A stretch of 23,220 nucleotides of DNA from Stentor coeruleus (lineage: Eukaryota > Ciliophora > Heterotrichea > Heterotrichida > Stentoridae). The stretch is from NCBI GenBank assembly GCA_001970955.1, contig MPUH01001128.1, positions 1 to 23,220 on the forward strand, in the 5' to 3' direction. A program made the translations under genes and the position numbers. Positions 1 through 8,278 of this stretch are shown here, in pieces (within the stretch, counting starts at the first letter, position 1; every line of letters starts with the position of its first letter). Under the pieces are notes generated by a model. The model was not told the origin of the DNA and made no database searches. It saw only the letters and a program-made list of their open reading frames with translations.

Positions 1-20
1 TTATATGGACTTATATGGAC
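1..20. repeat. two copies of a 10-bp tandem unit at the window edge
   Basis: The first 20 bases are two exact copies of ttatatggac. The array may continue beyond the window, so its true copy number is unknown. Confidence 0.6.
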
Positions 21-424
21 TATTATGCATATGATAGTCAAATACTTAGAAGCTACAAGTGTTTTATCTGGTATAACTAATTGATTTTGCTAGTATTATA
101 ATTTATTTAGTTGTAAGTTTTTTGTCGTTTACTTGATTATAGATTGCGCTTTATTATAATATATCCACTTTCATAAAACTAGTCATTCTTCTATTAAAAA
201 TCTTAATTTTCAATCATTCATCTTTTCACTTCAAGCATTTTCCAAACTACACCAAAGCACACTTCACTCCCCACAGCATCCATAAATCTAATTTTTTCAT
301 GCTTTAAATCTGTACAATTAACATACTAAAAACCTAAAAAAATCCTTAAAAAGCCTATCAAATCCACATCATTCATTAAGATTATATTTTATAATATCTT
401 TTCCGACCTTAAAAAGTCTTGCTG
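21..424. other. intergenic, C-rich and G-poor from about 180 onward
   Basis: No gene is seen here. From about 180 to 400 the plus strand has many C and very few G. It lies 3' of the minus-strand gene at 425-1027, so the transcript-sense strand is G-rich and C-poor. This matches the 3' flank of the TPR gene (8005-8278). Confidence 0.5.
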
Positions 425-1027
425 TTAAAATCCTATTTTTTTAATAAGAAAGTTTCTCCTTTCTTCTCTAGAAGAGTTTATATCAAAATATTTATTGATA
501 CTTTCTGCGAATTTACTTCTTTCCCTTCTTCTACTACCCTTAACTGGAATGACACTGTTTATTTTAATACTTTTGATTAAACAATCATTATCAATTCTAG
601 AACGCTTTTTACCTTTGCTTTGATACTCAAATAATTTCGCCCTTTGATGAGCTTTACTCATATTCTTAGAATTTAGTCCAACAGATTCACTAACATGATG
701 ACTGATTTTAATAGGAACTTTTGGGATTAATGCTAGTTTTGGCTTTAATTCTCTGAGGTTAGAAAATATTTTTTTAGGTCGATGATGTCGTTTTTCTATA
801 TTTATTAGTATTGGGGTTTTAGAACGAATTTTATGATGCTCATAAGATCTTTCATGACGAATTTGGATTTTTGATGAATTAGTTGGAGTTGTTGTCCAAA
901 ATATCTCTCCCCAGCCTCTAACATCCCCATCATCAACACAAATACTAAAAGCATTTTGTGTATCATTTCCCGACTTTTCACTGACGAGATGCAAAGTTTT
1001 TAACGATACTAATTCTTTTGTACTCAT
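425..1027 (-). CDS. hypothetical small basic protein, 200 aa
   Basis: I do not recognise this protein. It begins with an ATG (MSTKELVSLK) and ends in TAA, and no splice signal is needed. The first 45 residues are mixed in charge and include an acidic DDGDVRGWGE stretch. The rest is strongly basic, with His/Arg/Lys-rich segments (IEKRHHRPKK near residue 80, KGKKRSR near 140, KGSRRRERSK near 165). There is no signal peptide, membrane segment or enzyme motif. Low complexity and high charge suggest a disordered protein that binds nucleic acid or the cytoskeleton, but that is only inference. The length and clean frame support a real gene rather than chance. Confidence 0.6.
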   Translation of the reverse strand: MSTKELVSLKTLHLVSEKSGNDTQNAFSICVDDGDVRGWGEIFWTTTPTNSSKIQIRHERSYEHHKIRSKTPILINIEKRHHRPKKIFSNLRELKPKLALIPKVPIKISHHVSESVGLNSKNMSKAHQRAKLFEYQSKGKKRSRIDNDCLIKSIKINSVIPVKGSRRRERSKFAESINKYFDINSSREERRNFLIKKIGF

Positions 1028-1340
1028 ATTCTAATGTTATTATGATTATAAATGGAATCAATTCTATATTTGTTAAAATAGGATGGTCCAAAATGCGAAC
1101 TTGCATTAATCTATTATTTTAATAACGAAAGAGTATTGCTAAGACTCAGTTTGATGAAGTATTAGCTTTGAGTTTTGTAGAGATCTTGAAATTTAACTTA
1201 TTTTTCGATAACAGAATTTTTCTTAAGATATTGTAATATTAATGCAGTATAGTCAAGAAAAATAAAAACACTTATCAAAATTTGTTTAGGTTTATAAATT
1301 AACTTGGCTCTGAAGTTAAATATTTTAAATTTTTTTTTGA
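1028..1340. other. intergenic, no gene seen
   Basis: AT-rich sequence upstream of the minus-strand gene at 425-1027, with frequent stops in every frame. A 15-nt GT...AG stretch occurs at 1233-1247 (starts GTAAT, ends GCAG), but it lacks the CTAA element of the two supported introns and joins no open frames. Confidence 0.4.
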
Positions 1341-1826
1341 TTTTGGACTTGGAGAAAAACAATTTGGGGAAATTTGCAGATGATAAGGTTGTATTTCCCT
1401 GATGAGGATATTAAATATATGTTAGAGTTTTTAAGAAAATTCAATGCTTTTATAACTTTCATTGATGGGGATAAGGAATATTGTGAAATTAAAGAGTTCA
1501 AATACATCCACCAATTTGAAGTCTCGATATTAAAAATCGACTAGGTTTGCAGTTTGATATAAAATTAGTGATAACAGAAAAACTAAGTTCATAAACCCGA
1601 TGATTTAAACTAATTTGGCCTAAAGGTTATAGATTTATTTCTTGCTTTGTCTATCAACATAAACATGAACTCTATAATTTATCGAGTCACTAATAGAATA
1701 AAAGCAAAAGAAGACTCAAACAAGAAATGGGAATGGCTAGAACACTACAAGAAAATTCCAAGAAATATAGTTTTTAGATTATTAGATAATATATTTGTCT
1801 TAGTTATGATAATCTTATATTTTTAA
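1341..1826 (+). pseudogene. possible gene relic: two open stretches in one frame separated by a stop-rich stretch
   Basis: One plus-strand frame is open at 1341-1541, with an ATG at 1380 giving 54 aa that begin MIRLYFPDED and end in TAG at 1542-1544. The same frame is open again from ATG 1665 to TAA 1824-1826, giving 53 aa with a hydrophobic C-terminus (FVLVMIILYF). About 40 codons between them carry seven stops. In the first piece G is about 26% at codon position 1 and about 7% at position 2 by my count, which is the asymmetry seen in the real genes here. The last TAA overlaps the ATG of the arrestin gene by one base. No homologue is recognised. It could also be a small functional ORF or chance. 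Confidence 0.25.
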
Positions 1827-2854
1827 TGCAGAGTGAAGATGATATTTCTGTTAATATAGAACTGGATACAAATAGTATCGTTGCAGGAGATAGAATTGGA
1901 GGAGAGATCCAGATAAAGTCAACTATAATAGGATGTGCAGTGATTTTTAAGTCTTCAGGGATAGAAAAAGTTGCTATTTCAGGGGGAAAAGATAGTCAAA
2001 AGGTTCATAAATCTATTATTTACACTTTTGAAAAATACTTGACAACTGGGACACAAGAAGCTAGTGAAGTCTTCCCATTTAGCTTTAAACTTCCAGCATT
2101 TGCACCATCAAGCATGTCTTTTAATGATACCGATCATGATGAAAAAAGAATCAAAGCGAAAATTTCTTATGATATTACAGCGAGTATTATGCATGAAAAC
2201 AAACTTTTAAAGGAAAAAAAAGTTAAATTAATAGTCCACAGTGCAAGGATAAGAGATCAATCAGAAAAATCACAAGAAACAAGCCTTGCTTTAACTTGTT
2301 GTATCTGTTTTACTCGAGGTGTAGCAAGTATGTCAATAATCTTAGCAAAAAACATTGACCCTTTATGCAATTCCAAAATGATTAGTCAAGCTGTAATAAA
2401 ATCCGAAAGTAATAATAAACTTGCATCAATTGTCGGCCAGTACATACTAGAATTCTCAATAAAACTTCCTGACCAAAGTGTTGTTAAAGTGAGAAAAACT
2501 TTAACAAGAACAGTGCCTAATATAAAACAGATACTTTCTGAACAGAAAAACACTTCAGAACTGAGTTTTAGCTTTGAAATGAACAAAAATGATAGGGAAT
2601 TTCCAAAACTAACTCCTACAAATGAAGGTGTGTATTTTCAGTCCAGATATTTTTTACATGTTTATGCTGTGTATTATGTAGGCTTTAGGTCTAAAATATT
2701 GGAATTAGAACAAGAAATTCCTGTTAGTTTTGATGAAGAAAATGAGACTGATAGATCTATTATACAAATAGATGCATTGAAACATCCTTTTCAGGTGATG
2801 GAAGCACCTATAGGTAATGCTCAACTCTATATAAACGATAGTAAGCCTAATTAA
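1826..2854 (+). CDS. arrestin-fold protein, 342 aa
   Basis: This looks like a two-domain arrestin-type beta-sandwich protein. The N-domain (about residues 8-145) has the expected strand pattern: an early ELDTNSIVAGDRIGGEIQI segment (12-30), then FPFSFKLPAFAPSS (83-96) and KISYDITASI (112-121). The C-domain starts near 155 with a Cys cluster (CCICF, 158-162), often seen at this position in protist arrestin-like proteins as I recall them. Such proteins act as adaptors in receptor or membrane trafficking. No C-terminal PPxY motif or phosphate-sensor motif is evident, so it is better called arrestin-like than a visual or beta-arrestin orthologue. The start is the ATG at 1826 and the stop is TAA. 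No intron is needed. A GPCR gene lies 2.6 kb downstream, but partnership is speculation. Confidence 0.8.
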   Translation: MQSEDDISVNIELDTNSIVAGDRIGGEIQIKSTIIGCAVIFKSSGIEKVAISGGKDSQKVHKSIIYTFEKYLTTGTQEASEVFPFSFKLPAFAPSSMSFNDTDHDEKRIKAKISYDITASIMHENKLLKEKKVKLIVHSARIRDQSEKSQETSLALTCCICFTRGVASMSIILAKNIDPLCNSKMISQAVIKSESNNKLASIVGQYILEFSIKLPDQSVVKVRKTLTRTVPNIKQILSEQKNTSELSFSFEMNKNDREFPKLTPTNEGVYFQSRYFLHVYAVYYVGFRSKILELEQEIPVSFDEENETDRSIIQIDALKHPFQVMEAPIGNAQLYINDSKPN

Positions 2855-2987
2855 TTTGTTTTTGGATATAATGGAAAAAAAAATTAGAATTGAAAGTTGA
2901 TTGAGAAAGTTGGTAACTTTAAATGCTCATAAAACTTAAAAGTTTTAGTGGAGATTAAATTTAGTTAGAAAAATATATCTTAAATAG

Positions 2988-3081
2988 AGAAAAATTATAA
3001 ATTTTACATGATTAATATATTCGTAAGAATAATATATATTTAATTTAGAAAAATTATAAATTTTACATGATTAATATATTC
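2988..3081. repeat. 35-nt direct repeat, two copies, 59-bp period
   Basis: The 35 bases at 2988-3022 are repeated exactly at 3047-3081. The sequence to the left of each copy is also alike but diverged (AATATATcTTAAATAG-like against AATATATATTTAATTTAG), so the full duplicated unit is probably about 59 bp. No N separates the copies, unlike the assembly joins elsewhere in the window. Confidence 0.75.
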
Positions 3082-3574
3082 TTAATGATAGCTTAAGGTT
3101 AGAATTTCTACTAGCAGATATTTGTTTATTAGTTATACTAAAAAAATTTATAGAAAAATATTTAGATAAATAGTACTGTGAAAAAAAAAAGATAAATTCT
3201 TGCAGAATAAAACTGGGATAATTTTCTGTTGGTAAGACTAGTTTGCCAAGTATAAAAATTATATAATTTTATTAACTGGGTAATTAATTTATCTTAATCT
3301 CGTTTAATATAGGAAGATAGAACAATTGAAACTTTTGTATTAAGTATGATTGCTAATATTTACCTATCATAATTCCAAACATCAAAATATTAATAGTAAA
3401 AGTTAAAAATCTTCCTTAAAAATTTATGCGCCCTATTATCTTGAATTATAAAACTAATTCTACAAAACTTAACAAAGTTTAAGCTAAACAAATTCTAATA
3501 CCTTATTAATTATTTCTAATAAGCCACACTTAATCCAAAGCCTTACTTCAACATCTCCATCTACCTTTTTTAAG

Positions 3575-3822
3575 CACTAAAAATAAATCTTTCCATCTCC
3601 TTCTAATCCAATAAAAAAATCTTCTCTTCAATAATCACCACATCTCCTATCCAACCATCAAATATCTTTCTCTTCCTTCCAAACCAAATTTTTCTCAAAT
3701 AAAAATTTTCAAATAAAATTTCAAACCCCCACCAAACCATCTAATCTCTCATTCACAATTAATCTTCAAATTTTACATTATCAAAATTTATAAAACCAAT
3801 AACTATTATTTTCTATCCTTCT
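3575..3822. other. 248-nt stretch with no G, upstream of a start codon
   Basis: By direct count the plus strand has no G between the G at 3574 and the G at 3823, while C is about 66 of 248. The stretch is made of C, T and A, with many CTTCC, CCATC and CAAACC words. It ends about 60 nt before the ATG at 3884. Whether it is transcribed (5' UTR) or acts as promoter DNA cannot be told from sequence. Confidence 0.7.
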
Positions 3823-3883
3823 GACCAAATCATTTCTTTTCAATATCAAATCAAAAAATTTAAACAATTTTTTTTATAAATAT

Positions 3884-5442
3884 ATGGCTAGTAAGAGAAC
3901 TGATCGTGGATATGAGATTTTGAATATCACTGTAGACATTGGAGGTGGTAAGCAAGATCGTATAATAGTTCATGAAAACGATGATCCACCAGTAGTAGCT
4001 CGGGACTTTGCAATAAAGCATAACTTGTCATCAAAACTAGAATCAGCTTTATCAAAAAACATTTATGAACTAGTTCGTGATATAAACAAAGACCAGCTTT
4101 TATTAAGTAATTCTTTTTCATCAAAGCCAGACCTTAGTATTAGTGACCCAAAAAACTATGGAGAAAAACTTTATATTAAAGGATTGAAACATAAGGAACA
4201 AGTTGAAGCTAATAAACAGTTACTGAAAATGCAGCTTGAAAGAGAAGTTGCTCAGAAAACTAGTTTTAAACCTGTTATTAACGAGAATTCAAGAAAATTG
4301 GCTAAAAATGCTCAGACTAGATCAAATGCGGATATTTATCATCATAATCAACAAATAGTGGAAACTGAGTATACTTATGCACCTAAAATTAATGAAAAAA
4401 GTTTAAAACTTGCTGGAAATAGCACAAACCGTATACAAGAACTTTATGAAGAAGCTAAACTGAAAAAACAAAGAATGCAGTGTATGTATGAACATGCTAA
4501 AAAAACAGAATTTCCTTTTAGGCCAAGCATACTTGTGAGAGGTCAGCCTTCAAGTCCTAATGAAGTTGTAGAAAGGCTTTTGAATTCTAAACAAAATTAT
4601 GATGAGTATATAGAAGAACTTAGAAAAAAATATGAAGTTACGAGAGACCCTGAAACAGGACAAGCTTTTTTTCACCCTAATTTAGGAAAGTCATATAAAA
4701 TGCAGAGGACTCAGGAAAATGTTTGGGATTCGCTTTATAAACAACAGAAAAGAACTCCTGATATGCCTGAGGAATACCCTTATATGCCAGTTAAATTAGA
4801 AAGCAAAGCTCGGACTGATAAAATATTACTAAAAGTTAAAATCGACAGGTTTTCTGAGATCTTTCAACAGTTGAATCCTGATGTTAATGGATTGATAGCA
4901 TTTAAGAACATAAGCATGAATGAAATAGACTCGATTGTATTGAAAATTATCATGCCTTTACTTTTAGAACTTGAAGAACTAGATCAGCCATTAAACTTTG
5001 AAGAGTTCGTCGACAGTATGGAAAATTTACTCAAAACCTTATCCCAAGCTGAAAAAGATGTTTTCCTAACCAAGCAAAAGCGTAAAGCTGAGGAACNCCA
5101 GCCATTAAACTTTGAAGAGTTCGTCGACAGTATGGAAAATTTACTTAAAACCTTATCCCAAGCTGAAAAAGATGTTTTCCTAACCAAGCAAAAGCGTAAA
5201 GCTGAGGAACCCGACAACTCTACGAAAAAATCTGTGAATTCCTGTGACTACGNCCCGACAACTCTACGAAAAAATCTGTGAATTCCTGTGACTACGCAAA
5301 TCTCTACCAACGGCACGTTGATCAAAAAACCATGACTTCTGCTAAGCTCGAAATAGAACGTGAAAAAAAGAAACTCCTCGAACTGGAAGGGTGTACTTTC
5401 CATCCACAGACTACCAAATACCCGACTAGTCTATTTAAATAA
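3884..5442 (+). CDS. UBL/PFU-like N-terminus, FxPxI repeats and EF-hand-like region; broken by two assembly joins
   Basis: The frame starts at ATG 3884. As printed it shifts after the second N and stops at 5281, but this is an artefact. Removing the duplicated sequence at the two single-N joins (114 and 44 nt) gives one frame of 466 aa ending in TAA at 5440-5442, with the C-terminus CTFHPQTTKYPTSLFK. Residues 10-65 (NITVDIGGGKQDRIIVHEND, then ARDFAIKHNL) look like a small ubiquitin-like domain reminiscent of PFU domains. Aromatic-x-Pro-x-Ile motifs recur: FKPVIN near 128, YAPKIN near 165, FRPSI near 212, and related FHPNL and FHPQ later. Residues about 320-395 resemble a degenerate EF-hand pair (loop-like NPDVNGLIAF, then LNFEEFVDSM). 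It is probably a structural or cilium-associated protein; that role is inference. The next gene starts 34 nt downstream. Confidence 0.75.
4985..5210. other. assembly join: 112-nt direct repeat around a single N
   Basis: Bases 4985-5096 recur at 5099-5210 with one difference (C at 5032, T at 5146, a synonymous Leu change). They are separated by N at 5097 and one extra C at 5098. This is what an unmerged overlap between two contigs looks like. The insert is in frame (38 codons), so it falsely lengthens the protein. Confidence 0.9.
5210..5296. other. assembly join: 43-nt direct repeat around a single N
   Basis: Bases 5210-5252 recur exactly at 5254-5296 around N at 5253. The insertion is 44 nt, so it causes a false frameshift and a premature stop at 5279-5281. 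The piece between the two Ns (5098-5252, 155 nt) is entirely made of overlap with its left and right neighbours. Confidence 0.9.
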
Positions 5443-5476
5443 TCATAGAAATGTGAATAGAATTTAAATTCATATT

Positions 5477-6337
5477 ATGTATAGCGTCGATGAACAAATA
5501 AACTACATAGTCGCGCTTGTCGGCTCCAGCTTATCTCTAATAACAAGTGGCTTTGTCATTTACATGTATTACACTCGAAAGAACTTACAAACTTTTGCAT
5601 GTAAATTGACTAGATATTTGTGTACTACAGACTTTTTCCTATCTCTCTGTAATAACTAATCAGCATTTATGATTCCTTCATTTGAAGCTCAATGGCTTTG
5701 TGTACTTCAAGCTGTATTTGTTACTTACTTTTTGCTTTCTAGTATACTTTGGACTGCAGCTATTTCACATGCACTTTATACTGTGGTAATCAATTTGAAT
5801 CCTGATGTTTATCTTTTGGAAAGAAGATATGTTGTTCTTACTTATGGATTTCCTGCTATTGCTTTGTTTTTACCACTTGTTAGGAATGATTATGGCCCTT
5901 CTGAAGGCTGGTGTTGGATTTCTTCAGAAGATGTTGGAGCTGTTGTCATGAGATTTATATGCTTTTATGTACCTTTGGTTATTGTTATTATTTTTAATGT
6001 GTATCAGTATAGGAAGATTATACAGGAACTTGAAGGTGAAGACCCGGATAGTGTTTCGAAAAGGCTGAAATTTTATCCGTGGATACTGATTTTCACACAG
6101 ATTGCTTTGACAGTACATAGGCTGATACATTTGGTTTTTAATGTTACTTGGATGCCCCTTGCGGTTGCTGGTGTACTTACAACAACACTTATGGGATTTA
6201 GCAATGCTATTCTTTATGGATTCAATGACACACTTATTGAAAATGTTCATCAATGTTTTAGCAATACAGATTATTTAGACCACTCACAAGAAACTCTTGA
6301 TCGAAGCTCTTTAGTTCATACATCAATGAACAGGTAA
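5477..6337 (+). CDS. seven-TM receptor of the cAMP-receptor (class E) type, 281 aa after splicing
   Basis: Exons are 5477-5648 and 5664-6337, and splicing a 15-nt intron restores one frame (DFFLSLSFMIPSFEAQW). The product has seven hydrophobic segments at about residues 9-31, 43-63, 70-100, 112-130, 148-172, 193-216 and 221-245. Cys70 before TM3 and Cys141 in the GWCW motif of the second extracellular loop are placed for the usual GPCR disulfide. The GWCWI motif, the short loops and the NAILYG motif in TM7 fit the slime-mould cAMP-receptor-like family. The ligand is unknown; family members outside Dictyostelium need not bind cAMP. The short tail is Ser/Thr-rich (SQETLDRSSLVHTS), a possible phosphorylation site. 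The gene begins 34 nt after its upstream neighbour on the same strand. Confidence 0.85.
5649..5663 (+). other. 15-nt spliceosomal intron in the receptor gene
   Basis: GTAATAACTAATCAG begins with GT, ends with AG and contains CTAA at positions 8-11 as a likely branch site. Without removal the frame ends at the TAA inside it. With removal the receptor's second TM helix is continuous. The intron splits a Ser codon (T|CA). Confidence 0.92.
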
Positions 6338-6903
6338 TTTAATTCATTAACATTAACGAAATTAAAATACATTTTTCTTCAACTATAAACATGATATGAG
6401 AACCTAAAAATGAATACCCAGTCCACAATATTTAATATTTCTTTTTCCCTTAAAATGCTCAATACTTCAAATTCTTATTTCTTATCCTAAATTTTATGGT
6501 ATATCATCATGAATACTTTTGTATTTCTAAAATCAATAATATTGGCTTTTAGTCCTAAAACCTTACTTTTTATAACCCCTCACTAGGATTATACTAATTC
6601 CTTATATTGAATATCAACTTTTGTTTAGATTTTTACAACTTAAATTAAAGTTATTTCTAGATTTTGCCATTTCCATCTGTATAAACAACAACCCCAAAAT
6701 TCTCAATAAAAACTATAAAATCATCTACTCTCATTTGGATTCCTAAAGATTTATCATACTTATAAAATATTGAATTTTTAAAACTTATATAATAATACAA
6801 CTTAAAACTCATTGCCAACTATGCACATCCACCCTATCCACAATTAAAACTCTGATTTTTCTAACTTATTAACAAATACAAACAAATAATAGCAATCTGA
6901 CAA
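6338..6903. other. 566-nt intergenic region, C-rich and G-poor
   Basis: No gene is seen. C clearly exceeds G on the plus strand through most of it (for example 14 C against 2 G in 6661-6720), as in the upstream region of the gene at 3884. It separates two plus-strand genes, so it holds the 3' end of the receptor gene and the promoter of the TPR gene. No specific site is identifiable. Confidence 0.5.
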
Positions 6904-8004
6904 ATGAAAAGAAGGCATGAAGACTTCATAGAAGACAGCGTAGAAGAACTAAATCATCAGGCTATGACCTATCTAACCTCAGAAAATTACAATCAGGCAA
7001 TATTCTGCCTTAATCAAGCCTTATTCAAAACTAATTTCATGGCTGAGTCTACTAAAAAAAGTAGCCTATCAGCTTTGACATTCAATAACCTAGGGTGTTT
7101 CTACAAACGACTAGGCCAAGTTGATCAGGCTCTCGATAAGTTTTTCCAATCTTTAGAACTGGAAAGTAAAGGTCTAAACAATTTAGAAAGCATAGCTAAC
7201 ACTTATATGAATATCTCAGTCCTTCTAGCTTTAAAAACTGAGCACGAACAATCTTTGCGATACTCATTCAAAGCTCTAAACCTCCTTAAAAAAGAGATTA
7301 AAAACAACCCTCAGCTTGCTGTTCTCATAGTAAACTGCTACTCACGGATTGGACTTGAATATAAAGCCTTGAAAATGTTCCAACAAGCTCTACAGAGCTT
7401 TAAAAATGGTTACGAAATCAGCTCAAAAACCCGAATAATCGGCCTTGGCATTAGGAGAAATATTCAAAGACTTTATGAAGAAACATTATTAGAAATCCAA
7501 AAGGATAAAAGATATGAGTCTAAAGCGTCAAAAATTGTAAAAAATAACAAAAAGAGAATGAGAGGGACGAGTTATTCTCCAAGATCAACTTTAGATTCTC
7601 ATACAACAACATTTACTCAAAATCCAAGGCCAATAACACCTAAATTTTTAGAAAAGCCTGGAACAAGTAATATTAGAAGAGGTAGTGTTATTTTACCACC
7701 TATGGAAGAATTTTATATATCAAGAAAGAGTTACTTGGGAAATATTCATGAGAATGATGAGATTAAAAAGAAAAAAATCAATTCTTTGAAACTTAGGGCA
7801 CAGGAAAATAATGCAGCAGTTTATATACAGGCATATTGGAAAGGGTATAAACAAAGGAAAAAATATTATGAAATGCTTATGTGGGAAAAAATTAGAGAGG
7901 CGGAAAATAAAGCACGTAAAGCTGAGGAAGTAGTTAATGATCTTAAAGCTTTGGCGCAGAAACCGATGGAGGTACTAAGGCTGTTTAAGAAAAAAATATG
8001 TTAA
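6904..8004 (+). CDS. TPR protein with a C-terminal IQ motif, 366 aa
   Basis: Residues about 15-175 form four tetratricopeptide-like helix pairs. Examples are YLTSENYNQAIFCLNQAL, LGCFYKRLGQVDQALDKFF and LALKTEHEQSLRYSFKALNL, each with the TPR Gly/Ala and Tyr/Leu spacing. A basic, Ser/Pro-rich linker follows (about 200-300). At 308-321 there is a perfect IQ motif, IQAYWKGYKQRKKY, which matches the consensus for calmodulin or centrin binding. A charged helix (EKIREAENKARKAEEVV) ends the protein. TPR plus IQ proteins usually act as calcium-responsive scaffolds, and in ciliates many are basal-body or cortical, but the partner here is unknown. The start is the first ATG and the stop is TAA. The first half of the gene uses C-rich codons and the second half is G-rich, following the regional skew. 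Confidence 0.82.
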   Translation: MKRRHEDFIEDSVEELNHQAMTYLTSENYNQAIFCLNQALFKTNFMAESTKKSSLSALTFNNLGCFYKRLGQVDQALDKFFQSLELESKGLNNLESIANTYMNISVLLALKTEHEQSLRYSFKALNLLKKEIKNNPQLAVLIVNCYSRIGLEYKALKMFQQALQSFKNGYEISSKTRIIGLGIRRNIQRLYEETLLEIQKDKRYESKASKIVKNNKKRMRGTSYSPRSTLDSHTTTFTQNPRPITPKFLEKPGTSNIRRGSVILPPMEEFYISRKSYLGNIHENDEIKKKKINSLKLRAQENNAAVYIQAYWKGYKQRKKYYEMLMWEKIREAENKARKAEEVVNDLKALAQKPMEVLRLFKKKIC

Positions 8005-8278
8005 TTTTTGTAATTAGAAGAACTTTTTGTAGGTTTTTAAGGATTTTTGTATGAGTAGTTTATATGAATTTTAATAAAGATTGGTTTAGTTAAAAATTTT
8101 TGAGGATTTTGGAGGAAATTGGGAATAAAAAAGTAATAAATTGAATAAAGATAGAAGATATTGCATAGGAATAATTAAATAGATTATAAGATGAAGAATT
8201 TTATGATTTTTTCGTTAGTTTTGGTGTTTTGTGAAGAAGAGTTTCGAATTATTAAATTAATATAGTAAATTAATACTA
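8005..8278. other. 274-nt convergent intergenic region, nearly free of C
   Basis: It lies between two convergent genes. Bases 8024-8163 contain no C at all on the plus strand and about 30 G. The next 115 nt have only four C. No terminator-like hairpin is seen. Confidence 0.7.

Larger units (their letters stand above)
2855..3883. other. 1-kb intergenic region, G-rich half then G-free half
   Basis: No gene is seen. About 2855-3300 is 3' of the arrestin gene and has more G than C. It contains the 59-bp-period duplication at 2988-3081 and a 16-bp AT palindrome at 3255-3270. From about 3420 the composition flips to C-rich and almost G-free up to the start codon of the next gene. Confidence 0.6.

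Noticed and set aside
3255..3270. Perfect 16-bp palindrome aaaattatataatttt
   Set aside because: Only A and T; expected in DNA of this composition.
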